From CAZSDU01 sp964605775 (GTDB lineage: Bacteria > Bacteroidota > Bacteroidia > Bacteroidales > FEN-979), in contig CAZSDU010000003.1 of assembly GCA_964605775.1 (NCBI GenBank), positions 1 through 64,000 on the forward strand: a stretch of 64,000 bases of DNA, read 5' to 3'. The first letter of the stretch is position 1. Each line of letters starts with the position of its first letter. Positions 62,297 to 64,000 of this stretch are shown piece by piece. The notes below the pieces were generated by a model. It did no database searches, was not told the origin of the DNA, and saw only the letters and a program-made list of their open reading frames with translations. The position numbers and the translations under genes are program-made.

Positions 62297-63328
62297 ATGG
62301 GTTTACTCGATTTAGTTCGGACAAAACAATACCGGAATTTTATGGCCAAATTGTATGGCTGGGGAGCAGCAGTGGTAATCATTGGTGCATTATTTAAAAT
62401 CAATCATTATACCGGAGCGGATATCATGCTAATTATCGGGTTGGGAACTGAATCCATCATCTTCTTTTTCTCAGCCTTCGAACCTCCGCATGTTGAACCC
62501 GACTGGAGCCTTGTTTATCCGCAGTTGGCAGGAATGTACCATAATGGAGAAATGGATCCCAATAAAGCTATCTCAAAAGGAGAGACCGTAACCCAGGAAC
62601 TGGACAAGATGCTAGAGAAAGCAAAAATTGGTCCTGAACTCATTCAAAGTCTTGGAGATGGATTAAGAACACTGACAGATACCACTTCTAAAATATCCAA
62701 CGTTGCCAATGTTTCCGTGGCCAACGATCAATATGTAAACACTTTAAAAAATGCCACAGAGTCTGCCGGACAACTGACCGATACTTACCGGAAAACTGCA
62801 CGTACCCTTGAACAGGGTGTTATGGCCTCGGAAGAACAACTTAAAAACATACAGGCATCTTCAAAAAGCGCTGCCACACTTACCCAAATGTTTACGGAGG
62901 TTTCAGAGTCCCTGAAAGAAGACATTCATGCCAATAAGGCCTTTTCTTCCAGTATGAATAATGCCATTGCCTCCGCTAATCAATTCGTGGAAAAATACAA
63001 TGAATCGGCAAACCTGTTATCGAAAACAGCTGAAACGCTTACTGCCTCTGCTTCTGAAGGGAATAATTACAACCAGCAACTACAGCGGATTTCTTCTAAT
63101 CTTTCTGCACTTAATGCTTTATATGAACTTCATCTTCAAGGATCCAACACCCAGATGGAAACTTCGGCTAAATTCAATGATGTTTTAGCGAAATTCTCTT
63201 CAAACCTCAACGATTCAATGGCCAATACCATTAAATTTAAAGAAGAAGTTGACACTCTGACGAAAAACATTATTGCCCTGAACAAGGTTTATGGCAATAT
63301 GCTATCCGCAATGAATGTTACCAAATAA
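62297..63328 (+). CDS. gldL: T9SS motor protein GldL/PorL
   Basis: A 343-residue inner-membrane protein with two helices near the N-terminus (about 20-36 and 41-60) and a long cytosolic coiled coil rich in Gln, Ser and Thr. Lys34 and Glu52 (GTESIIFFF) are candidates for the charged residues known to carry protons in GldL. With GldM it forms the proton-driven motor of T9SS. The tail ends VYGNMLSAMNV. gldM follows after 44 bases. Confidence 0.95.
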   Translation: MGLLDLVRTKQYRNFMAKLYGWGAAVVIIGALFKINHYTGADIMLIIGLGTESIIFFFSAFEPPHVEPDWSLVYPQLAGMYHNGEMDPNKAISKGETVTQELDKMLEKAKIGPELIQSLGDGLRTLTDTTSKISNVANVSVANDQYVNTLKNATESAGQLTDTYRKTARTLEQGVMASEEQLKNIQASSKSAATLTQMFTEVSESLKEDIHANKAFSSSMNNAIASANQFVEKYNESANLLSKTAETLTASASEGNNYNQQLQRISSNLSALNALYELHLQGSNTQMETSAKFNDVLAKFSSNLNDSMANTIKFKEEVDTLTKNIIALNKVYGNMLSAMNVTK

Positions 63329-63372
63329 CGAAGTTAAAGTCTGCATTATTCACTTGTAAAACCGCAATTTAA

Positions 63373-64000
63373 ATGGCTGGATATAAAGAGACACCGAGGC
63401 AGAAGATGATTGGGATGATGTATCTCGTTTTAACTGCATTGCTCGCATTGAATGTCTCGAAACAAATCTTGGATGCATTCGTGGTCGTAAATGAGAGCAT
63501 GGAAACAACCAATGTAAACTTTTCTAAAAAGCTTGACAATTCTTATGCCAAATTTAAAATTCAGTATCAGTTAAATCCGAATAAAGTTGGACCTTACTGG
63601 GAAAAAGCCCAAAGAGCCCAGAAATTATCAAGGGATCTTGTAAATTATGTGGATAGTATTAAGTATGTTGTGATTCAGCGTACAGAAAAACTTCCCACCC
63701 TGGAGGATGCAAAAAAACTAAATCTGCAAAATGTCAAACGGAAAGACAACTATGACATCCCTACCCGCTTTTTCATCGGCAGCTCCACGGATGGTTCAGC
63801 CGGAGAATCGAAAATTCTGAGGGAGAAAATTGAAACCTATAAAAAACAGATGATTGAACTGGTGGATGACAAGTATAAATCTACCATCAAAATAGGGATG
63901 GATACCAAAGGTCCTTTCTATGATGCTGACGATCAAAAACAGAACTGGGAGATGCATAATTTTTATCGCACCATTCTGGTTGCTACAGTCACCATCCTGA
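63373..64000 (+). CDS. gldM: T9SS motor protein GldM/PorM, cut by window end
   Basis: The first 209 codons of a protein normally slightly over 500 residues. MAGYKETPRQKMIGMMYLV and TALLALNVS form the single membrane helix that packs inside the GldL ring, and the start of the first periplasmic domain follows (SSTDGSAGESKIL). The remainder and probably gldN lie to the right of the window. The frame is open to the last base. Confidence 0.95.
   Translation, partial: MAGYKETPRQKMIGMMYLVLTALLALNVSKQILDAFVVVNESMETTNVNFSKKLDNSYAKFKIQYQLNPNKVGPYWEKAQRAQKLSRDLVNYVDSIKYVVIQRTEKLPTLEDAKKLNLQNVKRKDNYDIPTRFFIGSSTDGSAGESKILREKIETYKKQMIELVDDKYKSTIKIGMDTKGPFYDADDQKQNWEMHNFYRTILVATVTIL

Noticed and set aside
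1..64000. CRISPR arrays, insertion sequences, prophage, tRNA or rRNA genes.
   Set aside because: Reading both strands I found no spaced direct repeats, transposase or integrase, or cloverleaf; genes are housekeeping or envelope genes with uniform base use.

Overview
The window reads as chromosome of a member of the Bacteroidota, most likely an anaerobe of or near the Bacteroidales. The evidence is type IX secretion (T9SS) genes (PorP/SprF, GldK, GldL, GldM, SprE/PorW), T9SS-sorted surface proteins, a TonB-dependent receptor with a carboxypeptidase-like N-terminal domain, a PorV/PorQ-family barrel, a Bacteroides-like tryptophanase, and promoters of the Bacteroidota type (TTTG, about 19-21 bases, TAnnTTTG). 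Coding density is high. No gene-free stretch exceeds about 250 bases, and I see no tRNA, rRNA, CRISPR array, insertion sequence or phage.

Left part (1-11.4 kb). Two tiny genes (a Lys-rich 34-residue ORF and an exported protein with an internal repeat) precede a minus-strand run: phosphopantetheinyl transferase, metH, metF, an archaeal-type prenylglyceryl phosphate synthase and a dipeptidyl peptidase IV. ahcY diverges from it, so most of the activated-methyl cycle sits around one divergent promoter region. A lipoprotein with a degenerate Rieske motif and a small basic exported protein follow.

Surface locus (11.5-20.8 kb). A TonB-dependent receptor, a roughly 1,450-residue exported protein with a T9SS-like C-terminal domain, and a PorV/PorQ-family barrel form a three-gene unit closed by a clear terminator. 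After it come greA, a HIT protein and a long PurF-like amidotransferase.

Selenium and efflux (23.8-35.6 kb). mnmH overlaps a gene encoding cysteine desulfurase fused to selenophosphate synthetase, a compact tRNA 2-selenouridine module. A tripartite RND pump is split between two convergent units (TetR-TolC and adaptor-pump). A T9SS cargo protein and a second, paralogous TetR regulator lie beyond it.

Metabolism and envelope (35.7-51.4 kb). An ECF sigma factor with a probable anti-sigma factor is followed by a tryptophanase/MntP/pterin-synthase unit, the divergent ptb-permease-buk operon for acyl-phosphate energy conservation, and elbB. Next is a nucleotide-sugar cluster (WbpE-, WbpD- and WbpB-like proteins, galE, rfbB) that may feed the anionic LPS to which T9SS cargo is anchored in related organisms. 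A eukaryote-like PTPS, folE, a BI-1 protein and fabD lie on the opposite strand.

T9SS end (51.5-64 kb). SprE/PorW heads a minus-strand unit with bactofilin and two ATP-synthase-associated small membrane proteins, but no ATP synthase genes follow. A LytM peptidase, dxr and rseP run the other way, then YitT, and finally PorP-GldK-GldL-GldM, with gldM cut by the window edge.

I see no wholly new system. The least ordinary items are the NifS-SelD fusion, the receptor/surface-protein/PorV triad, the SprE-bactofilin-AtpZ unit and the folE/eukaryote-like PTPS pair.
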